A stretch of DNA of 58,149 nucleotides from a virus: positions 1-58,149 of IMG/VR virus record IMGVR_UViG_3300020470_000561; one strand, written 5' to 3'. Positions 25,820 through 33,339 of the stretch are shown here, piece after piece (the stretch's first letter is position 1; each line of letters begins with the position of its first letter). The notes under the pieces are model-generated. The model was not told the origin of the DNA. It made no database searches and worked only from the letters and a program-made list of their open reading frames with translations. Made by a program: the position numbers and the translations under genes.

Positions 25820-27163
25820 TTACCATCCTGACATAAAGTGTTGTTGTAGTCTAATTTGCCCACCTAGGACAGGTGCTGCGAGTGCTCCACCGAAACTAAT
25901 AGCAACATCACTAATGTTATTAGTTGAAAGTAGCGTTGCATCGGCATTTGGGAATTGAATTGATACCCCATCTGTAATATTAGACATGTCAAGGGTCACT
26001 AAACCGTTGACGTTATCTGGGTTATTTATCTTCATCAATTCCATCGTCTTATTGTAGAGGAATTGAGTCTTCCTCTCAGCGACGAGGACGTTTGACGCTG
26101 TACCATTATTTAATGGTGCAGCAGGATCATCATCTGGGAAACTAAACTGATAAGTCTTGTTATCCTCGATATTTGATAGATCAAACTGTATCTTACGACC
26201 TAGACCATCAGCAGGGTCGGTATCGCAGAATACTGCTCCTTTGTAAACCTTATTCTCAATAGTCTGAGACGATGCCTCACCAACAACCTTTATATTAAGG
26301 TCTGGCCATGTAACTTGTCTATCCTGTGTGAGTTCTGATGAATCAAAGATTACGTACTTCGTAGGATTGTTCTCATCATCGGAAGGTGTATTAGAGAATG
26401 TGGGGTTAACCATATTCTTATTGAAGACATTCTGATTAGAAATGTCATCAAGGAGTGTAGATTGTGTTTGTGCTGCTCCGAAGTCTGGTAACTTATATGT
26501 GTGTGCACCAGGTGATTCCCATGCGTCGCACTCAAACTTAGCGATCTTTGCGGTATCTGTGGTACCTGTGATCTGTAACTCAGCATCCTTAATAAGGATA
26601 GTCTTGTTAGTTAGAGTTTGGAATGTGTCGTTAGCAACTAGAGTAGTGCTGGTGTTTGTCCCTACGTTAGGTAAATCAAAACGTCTTGTCCCTGACTGTG
26701 TAGAAATAGTATCTACGTTAAAATGTGCTCTCTTAGCAGGGTTTTGGTCACCCTGTAGATAAAATTGCACGTCAGTCTGGATAATAGGTCCAGCGACTGT
26801 GAAATAACCACTACCTTGAGGGGTCATTTCGATACTTGATGTAGCTGATGCAGTATCAATCGCTCTGATTAACAGAGTAGATGATCCATCAGTGTTTTCC
26901 CTTCTACTATTATAGAACGCAGCAGTACCAAAAGTTAGACCAATTTCATTGATCGCACTTTGATACACTCCAGAATCTCGGTCAAGGTCAAAAGCTAGTC
27001 CTGGTGCAGTCTGACTACCTGCACTAAGTCCACGGAAAAGCTGGTTAATCTTCGCTTTTCTATTAGGTATTAGAGGGTCAGAGATAACAATAGGAAGAAT
27101 AGCTTCGCCAGTTACCAGATCATTAGAGATTGTTTCTAACTGGGATATTCTTTTAGTTGCCAC
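25820..27163 (-). CDS. virion structural protein (447 aa)
   Basis: Begins MATKRISQLETISNDLVTGE and AILPIVISD, a start I associate with cyanophage virion structural or fibre-like proteins. Body: several repeats of short strands with TFQTLTNKTILIKDAELQ and SQTIENKVYKGAVFCDTD, i.e. a repeated fibre unit. First gene of the large structural block, directly behind a perfect TATAAATA. Confidence 0.65.
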   Translation of the reverse strand: MATKRISQLETISNDLVTGEAILPIVISDPLIPNRKAKINQLFRGLSAGSQTAPGLAFDLDRDSGVYQSAINEIGLTFGTAAFYNSRRENTDGSSTLLIRAIDTASATSSIEMTPQGSGYFTVAGPIIQTDVQFYLQGDQNPAKRAHFNVDTISTQSGTRRFDLPNVGTNTSTTLVANDTFQTLTNKTILIKDAELQITGTTDTAKIAKFECDAWESPGAHTYKLPDFGAAQTQSTLLDDISNQNVFNKNMVNPTFSNTPSDDENNPTKYVIFDSSELTQDRQVTWPDLNIKVVGEASSQTIENKVYKGAVFCDTDPADGLGRKIQFDLSNIEDNKTYQFSFPDDDPAAPLNNGTASNVLVAERKTQFLYNKTMELMKINNPDNVNGLVTLDMSNITDGVSIQFPNADATLLSTNNISDVAISFGGALAAPVLGGQIRLQQHFMSGW

Positions 27164-27189
27164 AGAATTTCAACACAATTCTTACAGTT

Positions 27190-27354
27190 TTATTTATAAC
27201 CGTTATCAACCTGTCTATCTTTATTGCGTATTATTATACGATCTTTGGCGTAATCTACTGAGAAATCAAGTTCGTCATCAGGATCCCACATGAGTTCCTC
27301 ATACATTGCGTTCAACTTGTCCATGTCTTCCCATAATTGGTTTGGATTAGGCAT
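27190..27354 (-). CDS. small acidic protein (54 aa)
   Basis: Reads MPNPNQLWEDMDKLNAMYEE, then LMWDPDDELDFSVDYAKDRI and IIRNKDRQVDNGYK. An AGGAG Shine-Dalgarno sequence lies 6 bases upstream of the ATG, which supports the start. I think small proteins of this type recur in cyanophages, but I know no function. Its stop codon overlaps the late promoter of the structural block. Confidence 0.65.
   Translation of the reverse strand: MPNPNQLWEDMDKLNAMYEELMWDPDDELDFSVDYAKDRIIIRNKDRQVDNGYK
27191..27198 (-). promoter_or_regulatory. T4-type late promoter (perfect TATAAATA)
   Basis: TATAAATA on the minus strand, 28 to 35 bases before the ATG at 27163. It overlaps the last codons of the 54-aa gene and probably drives the structural block leftwards. 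Confidence 0.7.
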
Positions 27355-27409
27355 ATTCTCCTAGGCAATAATATTTGTAAATTGTATCAGTGATTACACA
27401 CATAAACCT

Positions 27410-27417
27410 TATAAATA
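27410..27417 (+). promoter_or_regulatory. T4-type late promoter on the plus strand
   Basis: Perfect TATAAATA on the plus strand, 76 bases before the ATG at 27486; it points at the lone plus-strand microgene. Confidence 0.55.
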
Positions 27418-27485
27418 GTGGTAGAATTGGGGAATATAAATGAGTTAAAACTTATTTATTATGTTTTCAAATCTAGGGAGATACC

Positions 27486-27647
27486 ATGATCAATATGCCA
27501 CAAAATCAATTAGCTGAGTGGAAGCACTTTAAGGATGACCGTTGCCTATCAACACCACAAGACGAATTAATCGATGATTACTTCGCTTGCATGCTTCAGA
27601 GTAACGGCAAAGAAGAGGAAAGGATATGTCAAGATCTTCTTTGTTAG
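27486..27647 (+). CDS. small plus-strand protein (53 aa)
   Basis: Reads MINMPQNQLAEWKHFKDDRC, then LSTPQDELIDDYFACMLQSN and GKEEERICQDLLC. Acidic with four Cys. GGGAGA lies 5 bases upstream of the ATG. It has its own late promoter and is followed by a strong intrinsic terminator, so it is a complete one-gene unit pointing opposite to all surrounding genes. No family recognised. Confidence 0.65.
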   Translation: MINMPQNQLAEWKHFKDDRCLSTPQDELIDDYFACMLQSNGKEEERICQDLLC

Positions 27648-27698
27648 ATCCAAAAGTGTTTCAAACTTTTCCACACTAAACGAGTGGCTCTGGTATCT

Positions 27699-27724
27699 TC
27701 CCCCTTTTATAGGGGGATTTTTTT
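27699..27724 (+). terminator. intrinsic terminator
   Basis: CCCCC-TTTTATA-GGGGG hairpin followed by ATTTTTTT on the plus strand, 50 bases after the microgene. The minus strand has no U-run after the stem, so it acts on plus-strand transcripts. Confidence 0.75.
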
Positions 27725-27729
27725 ATGTA

Positions 27730-27921
27730 CTAATAGAATCTAGGTTGGTTGATTTCTACTTCAATAGTATCAAACAATCTATTCAAAGAATTTGCAAACT
27801 GTCTATATCCTGATCCAACGTATAATTGACCAATGAATACTGATACTGTGGCAGCACCCCAGAAGATATAATAAAACCTACTCTTCACTTGTGCTCTTCT
27901 TTTCTCTGTCTTTAGTGTCAT
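27730..27921 (-). CDS. small membrane protein (63 aa)
   Basis: Basic N-terminus (MTLKTEKRRAQVKSRFYYIF), one hydrophobic helix (about residues 17 to 36, FYYIFWGAATVSVFIGQLYV), then a short soluble end. The positive-inside rule places the N-terminus in the cytoplasm. It overlaps the upstream small ORF by 44 bases, and a sigma70-like promoter lies about 20 bases before its ATG. Function unknown. Confidence 0.6.
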   Translation of the reverse strand: MTLKTEKRRAQVKSRFYYIFWGAATVSVFIGQLYVGSGYRQFANSLNRLFDTIEVEINQPRFY

Positions 27922-28015
27922 CTGTTCTCATATTTTGGACTATTCTATCATAGTCTGACGCACTGTCAAGCAGTGCCTTTTTTAGATCTTCGTAACTCCA
28001 TTTAATCTCTTCCAT
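27878..28015 (-). CDS. small hypothetical protein (45 aa)
   Basis: Reads MEEIKWSYEDLKKALLDSAS, then DYDRIVQNMRTDDTKDREKK and STSEE. Charged and helical. It overlaps the cupin gene upstream by 14 bases and the membrane gene downstream by 44. Because a promoter-like sequence lies inside it, part of it may be regulatory DNA rather than coding. Confidence 0.45.
   Translation of the reverse strand: MEEIKWSYEDLKKALLDSASDYDRIVQNMRTDDTKDREKKSTSEE
27942..27969 (-). promoter_or_regulatory. sigma70-type promoter
   Basis: On the minus strand: TTGACA (27969..27964), a 16-base spacer, TAGAAT (27947..27942). It lies inside the 45-aa ORF and points at the 63-aa membrane gene, whose ATG is 21 bases downstream of the -10. 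Confidence 0.5.
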
Positions 28016-28469
28016 AGGTTGAAAAACTTAATGAACATCGAGGTCCATGATTAAAAGGATGATGATAAACATAGGAAGGTATGAAGATAGCATCTCCAGG
28101 TTCCAGTCTATGACACACTCCTGTGTCAAATTTATAGGATGTCTCCCCTATTGCTTGTACAATAAAAACATCCATATCATCATTATGTCGGCCAAATGTA
28201 TCTGATAACTTAGAAAAAGAAATATAGGTATGCATACAAGTCATACCTATATCCTCTCTCACTGCTTCATATATCGGACGTATATTCTCAGGGATATAAC
28301 GTCCAGTGCCAACTATTACTGGTAAAATTTCATCGGGGTACTTATCATTAGAATATCCCCAATCACCATCTAAAACATCTTCATCGAGCTTGTTGATAAC
28401 ATCATCCCATGTCACATCAGGAATGGGATAATATTGTTTAATAAATTCAACTCCCTCTTCAGAAAGCAT
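28002..28469 (-). CDS. cupin-like Fe(II) oxygenase-type protein (155 aa)
   Basis: FGRHNDDMDVFIVQAIGETS gives an H-x-D pair; CHRLEPGDAIFIPSYVYHHP gives the strand and distal His of a cupin/JmjC fold, similar in plan to the 9085..9798 protein but much shorter. It could be a small hydroxylase or a metal-binding cupin. It overlaps talC by 11 bases, so the two are expressed together. Confidence 0.6.
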   Translation of the reverse strand: MLSEEGVEFIKQYYPIPDVTWDDVINKLDEDVLDGDWGYSNDKYPDEILPVIVGTGRYIPENIRPIYEAVREDIGMTCMHTYISFSKLSDTFGRHNDDMDVFIVQAIGETSYKFDTGVCHRLEPGDAIFIPSYVYHHPFNHGPRCSLSFSTYGRD

Positions 28470-29181
28470 CTAGATCTCCACCATGTCTTACTTGTTGTGC
28501 AATAGCAGGTGGTTCAAACACCTGTCTCTGTGCAATTTGTGCTTGCACTTCTGCCCAATCTTCATCAAATTTATCTAATCCAGCATCAGTAAGGACATGC
28601 TTATACATGTTACCTAAGATCTTAGGTGGCATAGTAACAACATGTGCACCATTCCAGAATGCTCTAGTTACTTTATATGCATCACGAATAGATGCAGCAA
28701 GTATCTGTGTAGGTACATTCTGTACTTTATATACTTCTGCTATTGATCTGATAACCTCCAACCCAGCAACGCTATTGTCGTCCAACCTCCCAATAAAAGG
28801 AGAGACGTACGTAGCACCTGCCTTTGAAGATAGGATAGCCTGAGCAGCATTGAATATAAGCGTAACATTAACTTTAATTCCATCCTCCGATAGTAATTTA
28901 CATGCAGCGAGTCCTCCTCGTGTGCATGGTACTTTAATTGTAGCGACATCTCCAAACTTTTGAGCTAAACGACGACCCTCGCTTAACATTTCGTCACCAG
29001 TCCCTACAACCTCCATAGAGATATCTTGTAGACCAATGTCTGCTAACTCAGAATAGACATCCTCTGGATCTCTACCTGATTTCATAATAAGTGTAGGGTT
29101 TGTAGTGACCCCATCAACTAGACCTGTCGCAAAGTACTCTCTAATAACAGATGTCTCGGCAGTATCTAAAAATATTCTCAT
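28459..29181 (-). CDS. talC: transaldolase TalC
   Basis: 240 aa. IFLDTAETSVIREYFATGLV and DGVTTNPTLI are the typical N-terminal strands; VATIKVPCTRGGLAACKLL carries the Schiff-base Lys (K83); NVTLIFNAAQAILSSKAGAT and YVSPFIGRLDD follow. It is the short TalC/FSA-type transaldolase known in cyanophages, where it is thought to push carbon through the pentose phosphate pathway to make NADPH and ribose phosphate for phage DNA. It is coupled by ATGA to the upstream 87-aa gene. Confidence 0.95.
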   Translation of the reverse strand: MRIFLDTAETSVIREYFATGLVDGVTTNPTLIMKSGRDPEDVYSELADIGLQDISMEVVGTGDEMLSEGRRLAQKFGDVATIKVPCTRGGLAACKLLSEDGIKVNVTLIFNAAQAILSSKAGATYVSPFIGRLDDNSVAGLEVIRSIAEVYKVQNVPTQILAASIRDAYKVTRAFWNGAHVVTMPPKILGNMYKHVLTDAGLDKFDEDWAEVQAQIAQRQVFEPPAIAQQVRHGGDLDAF

Positions 29182-29441
29182 ATTGGAAAACCTTGTGCGT
29201 TTGTCATTTCACCCAGTGCTTCCTCCACAAACTGTCGTGTCCCAACAGGATCTGGTTTGAATTCTTCTGGACTTGGTATATCTATATTAGGATCTTCTCT
29301 AGTAACTGACGCAACAGGTGAGACAATACACACAATTCCGTTATTCGTAGTTACTCTTAAGGTATGTCCTTTCTCTACTAATTTAAGTGAGAATGGTACA
29401 CTCTCTTCAAATTCTGTTTGTGATAAATCTATAATATTCAT
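29178..29441 (-). CDS. hypothetical protein (87 aa)
   Basis: Beta-rich N-terminal half (GHTLRVTTNNGIVCIVSPVA) and an acidic proline-containing linker before a helical end. ATGA overlaps link it to the 66-aa gene upstream and to talC downstream. No family recognised. Confidence 0.6.
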   Translation of the reverse strand: MNIIDLSQTEFEESVPFSLKLVEKGHTLRVTTNNGIVCIVSPVASVTREDPNIDIPSPEEFKPDPVGTRQFVEEALGEMTNAQGFPI

Positions 29442-29638
29442 GGTAGATACGTTATCATCTCCTCTGGTATGTATTCTTTAAATGTAGCTAGAGTCTCAGT
29501 GAAACCTTCACACCCCTCCTCATTGAAATTCCATTGTATAACTTCGTCTGCCCCATCGTCTGCCATAATCTTGACAGTCCTCTTAGGGATGTCCACCCAG
29601 ATGTGCTCTAGGTATTGGTTCTCATCGTAGTCATTCAT
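29438..29638 (-). CDS. hypothetical protein (66 aa)
   Basis: Acidic protein (EHIWVDIPKRTVKIMADDGA) that I recall as a cyanophage conserved hypothetical. It lies 32 bases after gp5 and starts the small operon running into talC. Function unknown. Confidence 0.6.
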   Translation of the reverse strand: MNDYDENQYLEHIWVDIPKRTVKIMADDGADEVIQWNFNEEGCEGFTETLATFKEYIPEEMITYLP

Positions 29639-29670
29639 GGTGTAGAGAGTCGCTTCCTACCAAGTATACA

Positions 29671-32397
29671 CTAGTTCAGGAGAACTGGCAAGCCATAGAT
29701 CTGACAAGGACCGAAACCACAACCAGCAGCAAGGTATCCAGTTGCACATGAGTAGGATGCCATCCCAGTGACCACCTGGTTTATCAGGGATCCTGAAGGC
29801 ACAAACTCAGCGATGACCCCAGTGGGTGCAGCTACGAAAGTGGCATGTAATGCGTTTTGTGAACCTGCTAGGATGTCTGCCATACTGGATGGGACTTGAG
29901 TACCAATCGAGATCCTAACCTGTGATGGTGGTGCAGCAGCAGGGAATGGTAGGTCACATGTGATATCCACAATAGCACCCTTAACCATAGTAAACTGACC
30001 AGTTAATGCAGCAAATGGATTGAATAGTGCAATAAACTCAAATCTACCTGCATTTAGGAATGATGTAATAAAGTTTGCTTGGTTAACTATCTCACCATCA
30101 GCAATATTTTCAATGGTATTACCTTCTATCTTAACGTTTTGTGAGTTAATCATTAACGATTCGATAGCAGCAATACTAACCTTAGCACCCTGTATCTTAA
30201 CCTCACCAGTATATGCTATATCATGGTCTCCTTCTTTTCTAGCAGCAGACTTCTGCTCAGTAGTATCATTAAGTTTACCAGTTAATTGTGGACCTGTTGG
30301 TGTCCTACCAAATCTATCAGCATCAGGTGCATATGGTATCTTATCTACTGGATAGAATCCACCTATATTCTGCTCTTTAAGGACTCTATTCCTCTCCATT
30401 GTTACAGCAGACCTATAGTTTAGGAAATTACCACCTGACCCTAGATTGTTTGCATTTGCTTGTTTCTGGGTATCATCAGATATCTGACCTGAAGTTACGT
30501 TAGTATCTGTACTATCAACAGCACCACCTGTACCACTGGTATCTGGACTATCAGACTCACCACCAGACTCAGACTGTGGTCCTTGTGAGTTATGCTCATT
30601 CTTAGCACCAGTTATCTCTTCATGGTAGTTACCCATGACCTTAAGATAGAAATCACCCTCAACTGTTAGACAGTAGTTACCTTTAATAGTCTCACACTTA
30701 TCTCTAGCAATAATCTTAGTCTGGTTGTTTGGTACGTTAATGTGCTCATTACCATGAGAGTCTTGGAAACTCGTTACACCACCTGGACCTGACGTTATCT
30801 GTTTCTCTTTACCTGGCGTAGCATCATTAATAACCTTAGACCCATTAAGAGTTGTCTTAGTCTCCATTAGATATGGGTTAATGTTTTGGAACATCTTATC
30901 GATGTAACTACCACTTTCTTTTCCTCCTCCACCAAACTGTCCTTGAGAAGAGGTGATACTAACATCATATAGATTATCTACATCAGCAAATGGAGTACCT
31001 CTAAGAGCATCATTGATGTTATCGCATGGCGTGGACCCTATCAGTGGGAACCACGCTTTAGACTTCGGCCTCTTTATCTTCCTATTACAACTCTTTTTAA
31101 ATAGAGCACCTAGAATTGCCATTAGGATCTGTAAAAGAGATCCCCAATCCAATGATGTGAAGTCAAACTCCATAATCATCTGGACTGTATCACCTAACGC
31201 CCTTGCTGCCCCTGCCATACCTTTAGCAGTACTAACAGCACTTATGACATCACCCGCAACATCTCTTACACGATTCATTGATGAAGTGATACCAGAAAGG
31301 ATACGGTTGCTTAATCCTTTAACAGCAGAATCGATTGCTGTTCCAATTGCAGACGTAGCTATCTTATTGACAGCTAACGCTGCCATCTGGTTCGCAAAGT
31401 TCACCGTATCCGACAACGCACTCTGCACCAGTCCCAACCACATTGGTTTCTTAGCACAGAATAAATCAAAGATCTGTGATAAGAATGACATCAACATGTT
31501 GATGACAACAATAGGAATGAACTGAGATACAATCTTAACAAGTATCGCTACAATCTCAGCAATTAGTTTTGCTAGTAATTCTTTTAGAGGTGCAAGGATA
31601 CCAGAGATACCACTGGATAGGAAGTTAATAATCTTACCTAGATGCTCCCTTACCTTATCTCCTGCCATCTTATTACCTGTGGCAACAGAAACAAATCCAC
31701 CTGGACCTGATGCCATGGTAGATGCCATCTCACCTAACTCAGTTAACATCCTTGTTAGGTCAGTTTCAAATCCTTTACCTGCTGGACCTGCAACACCATC
31801 ACCAATACCATTAGCATTAACTGGTGGTTTAAATGGGTTAGTTACAGCATTACCTGGTAATACTTGTACCGCAGTGCTGATACCACCTCTTGCTTCTTCA
31901 ATAGCACCCTTTGCATCGCCTGGTGTACTACTCTGAACTTTAGGGAAAGGATTCCCATTCATTTTATCCTTACCATCTAACCCTTTTTGTGAGTTAGTAT
32001 TAGTCTTATTCTTCTCAGCGTTTTTAGCGTCTGCAATAGTGGTCTTCTTATCTTCCTTATCTTGTTGGAAACCTCTGAACGCACCTAAAACGCATGGCAT
32101 CTGTGCTCCCTCACCATCGAGGAAGAAACCTAATACCCATGCACCTGGTTGTAATTCTGTTGTTGAACCTGCACCTTTAGTCTGTGGTTTGTCACAAGGT
32201 AACAGTACAGTAGCCCAAGGAAGAATCTCCGTTGGGACATCTTTAGTATATGCTTCTTTACTCTTACTACCTGTATACCAACCAAGGATACGCACCTTGA
32301 CACGACCCAGCTGTGAGGGGTCATCGATCTCTTCGACCTCACCTACCCACCAGGTGTATCCATCTTTTCCTAAAAAATCGGTACCAGATCTACTCAT
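29671..32397 (-). CDS. gp5: baseplate hub / tail spike protein gp5
   Basis: 908 aa. The N-terminal OB-fold of gp5 is clear (WWVGEVEEIDDPSQLGRVKV, then LPWATVLLP; residues about 15 to 110). The C-terminal half has the gp5C beta-helix style (HINVPNNQTKIIARDKCETI, VEGDFYLKVMGNYHEE; about 520 to 610). The lysozyme domain that T4 gp5 carries between them is not visible. In its place is a long region with hydrophobic helices (about 230 to 430, e.g. LLAKLIAEIVAILVKIVSQF). It is the membrane-puncturing tip of the tail. Confidence 0.82.
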   Translation of the reverse strand: MSRSGTDFLGKDGYTWWVGEVEEIDDPSQLGRVKVRILGWYTGSKSKEAYTKDVPTEILPWATVLLPCDKPQTKGAGSTTELQPGAWVLGFFLDGEGAQMPCVLGAFRGFQQDKEDKKTTIADAKNAEKNKTNTNSQKGLDGKDKMNGNPFPKVQSSTPGDAKGAIEEARGGISTAVQVLPGNAVTNPFKPPVNANGIGDGVAGPAGKGFETDLTRMLTELGEMASTMASGPGGFVSVATGNKMAGDKVREHLGKIINFLSSGISGILAPLKELLAKLIAEIVAILVKIVSQFIPIVVINMLMSFLSQIFDLFCAKKPMWLGLVQSALSDTVNFANQMAALAVNKIATSAIGTAIDSAVKGLSNRILSGITSSMNRVRDVAGDVISAVSTAKGMAGAARALGDTVQMIMEFDFTSLDWGSLLQILMAILGALFKKSCNRKIKRPKSKAWFPLIGSTPCDNINDALRGTPFADVDNLYDVSITSSQGQFGGGGKESGSYIDKMFQNINPYLMETKTTLNGSKVINDATPGKEKQITSGPGGVTSFQDSHGNEHINVPNNQTKIIARDKCETIKGNYCLTVEGDFYLKVMGNYHEEITGAKNEHNSQGPQSESGGESDSPDTSGTGGAVDSTDTNVTSGQISDDTQKQANANNLGSGGNFLNYRSAVTMERNRVLKEQNIGGFYPVDKIPYAPDADRFGRTPTGPQLTGKLNDTTEQKSAARKEGDHDIAYTGEVKIQGAKVSIAAIESLMINSQNVKIEGNTIENIADGEIVNQANFITSFLNAGRFEFIALFNPFAALTGQFTMVKGAIVDITCDLPFPAAAPPSQVRISIGTQVPSSMADILAGSQNALHATFVAAPTGVIAEFVPSGSLINQVVTGMASYSCATGYLAAGCGFGPCQIYGLPVLLN

Positions 32398-32415
32398 TGT
32401 ATATAATGTTTTCTT

Positions 32416-32892
32416 TTATTTAGCAAGCCTTGTAAAAAGAAATTCACCTTCTGTCTCTTCTTTTCCCCAACGAAAGGCACCAGTCTCTAAATCATAACCA
32501 GTATCTATTGCTCTATACTCCTGTCCGTTGAATCTTATCTTTGAGACCATCCTTGTCTTACCCTGTATGCATTCTCCATCAAGATTCCCATGCCACCAGT
32601 TGTCCACATACTGCCATATGAAAGGACAAGAAGGCTTATCAGTAAGAATATTATACGTTTTGGAGTAGATAAGATTTTCATTTACCTCCTCCAAATCGTA
32701 TCTAATGATATTATAAGGGTCTTCCTCACCCTTATATTTGTACCAAGACTTCGCTTCAATCTGCCGTTCCGACAACATCGAAAGACGAATATCGATTTGA
32801 GGCCACCTTGAAGGGTTGCTCATCGCTTGTCTTTGGTTGCGATAATGACCTTCCATCAGGTCTATGAATTTCACAGTAGCAGCAGTCATCAC
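32416..32892 (-). CDS. cpeT: CpeT-like phycobiliprotein bilin lyase
   Basis: 158 aa. KFIDLMEGHYRNQRQAMSNP is the familiar N-terminus of the CpcT/CpeT family; EDPYNIIRYDLEE and the C-terminal TGYDLETGAFRWGKEETEGE also match. These proteins attach bilins to phycobiliproteins, and cyanophages often carry one to keep light harvesting going. The first start is a GTG at 32892 with an ATG at 32889. A late-type CTAAATA lies at 32417..32423, inside the last codons, and points downstream to gp5. Confidence 0.8.
   Translation of the reverse strand: MMTAATVKFIDLMEGHYRNQRQAMSNPSRWPQIDIRLSMLSERQIEAKSWYKYKGEEDPYNIIRYDLEEVNENLIYSKTYNILTDKPSCPFIWQYVDNWWHGNLDGECIQGKTRMVSKIRFNGQEYRAIDTGYDLETGAFRWGKEETEGEFLFTRLAK
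32417..32423 (-). promoter_or_regulatory. late promoter variant CTAAATA for gp5
   Basis: CTAAATA on the minus strand, 20 to 26 bases before the ATG at 32397 and overlapping the stop of cpeT. Confidence 0.45.
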
Positions 32893-33043
32893 AAGAATAT
32901 TGTTCCGTATACTTATCTATCTTCCTAATCAAATTATCATATTCACGTATCTGAAATGATGACCCTGCGTATTGTTGAAATTTAATACAAGCTTCTCTCA
33001 TTTGGTGAAGCTCTTGCTCATTAAACTGCATGCCGAATAACAT
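32756..33043 (-). CDS. hypothetical protein overlapping cpeT (95 aa)
   Basis: The N-terminal part (MQFNEQELHQMREACIKFQQ, then YAGSSFQIREYDNLIRKIDK) is a helical module I associate with cyanophage hypotheticals. The last 45 residues (from about DDCCYCEIHRPDG) are read from the start of cpeT in another frame and look unconserved. GGAG lies upstream of the ATG at 33043. The unusual 137-base overlap is discussed as a finding. Confidence 0.6.
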   Translation of the reverse strand: MLFGMQFNEQELHQMREACIKFQQYAGSSFQIREYDNLIRKIDKYTEQYSCDDCCYCEIHRPDGRSLSQPKTSDEQPFKVASNRYSSFDVVGTAD

Positions 33044-33056
33044 CGTGACTCCAGTC

Positions 33057-33063
33057 TATTTAG
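33057..33063 (-). promoter_or_regulatory. late promoter variant CTAAATA
   Basis: CTAAATA on the minus strand, 14 to 20 bases before the ATG at 33043; it overlaps the stop of CP12. Confidence 0.4.
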
Positions 33064-33287
33064 TCGTCGTAAACTAAGCACTCTGGCTCGTCTGGATGCA
33101 TTTCGCAAAATAGTTCAATAGCATTTGGATCGTGATGGTCACCTGCTGCGATCTCCGCTTTATGGTGCTCTGCATACACTTCGAGTTCATGAAGTTCTTC
33201 CTTGAAGTGACGACGTGCAGCAGGATTCAATTGCGGATCGTCAAGGATTTCGAGATCTCTCTGAATGTGCTGTTCGATTGTTTGCAT
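33060..33287 (-). CDS. cp12: CP12 Calvin-cycle inhibitor
   Basis: 75 aa. The C-terminus ELFCEMHPDEPECLVYDD carries the Cys pair (C61, C70) that forms the redox disulphide and docks on GAPDH. The N-terminal half (IEQHIQRDLEILDDPQLNPA) is the helical phage-type version without the N-terminal Cys pair. CP12 binds GAPDH and PRK in the dark and stops the Calvin cycle; phages use it to divert carbon to the pentose phosphate pathway together with TalC. It has its own perfect late promoter at 33312..33319. Confidence 0.93.
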   Translation of the reverse strand: MQTIEQHIQRDLEILDDPQLNPAARRHFKEELHELEVYAEHHKAEIAAGDHHDPNAIELFCEMHPDEPECLVYDD

Positions 33288-33311
33288 GGTTCCTATCCCA
33301 AGCTGTATAGT

Positions 33312-33319
33312 TATTTATA
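33312..33319 (-). promoter_or_regulatory. T4-type late promoter (perfect TATAAATA) for CP12
   Basis: TATAAATA on the minus strand, 25 to 32 bases before the CP12 ATG at 33287, in the 52-base gap after the hub gene. Confidence 0.7.
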
Positions 33320-33339
33320 CTAATATTATAGCAAATATA

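Noticed and set aside
27699-27724. Hairpin as a terminator for both strands
   Set aside because: The minus strand has no T-run after the stem, so only plus-strand termination is supported.
29178-29441. Antitoxin (Phd-like) reading of the 87-aa protein
   Set aside because: Only a weak impression from one strand; no toxin partner is next to it, and the neighbours are metabolic and structural genes.
30953-31525. Plus-strand ORF of 190 codons opposite gp5
   Set aside because: It lies fully inside gp5 on the other strand, shows no protein family features and has no promoter or ribosome-binding site; it is a shadow of the biased codon use of gp5.
32039-32497. Plus-strand ORF of 152 codons across the gp5 start and the end of cpeT
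   Set aside because: It is antisense to two recognised genes and has a low-complexity, unfold-like composition; no independent support.
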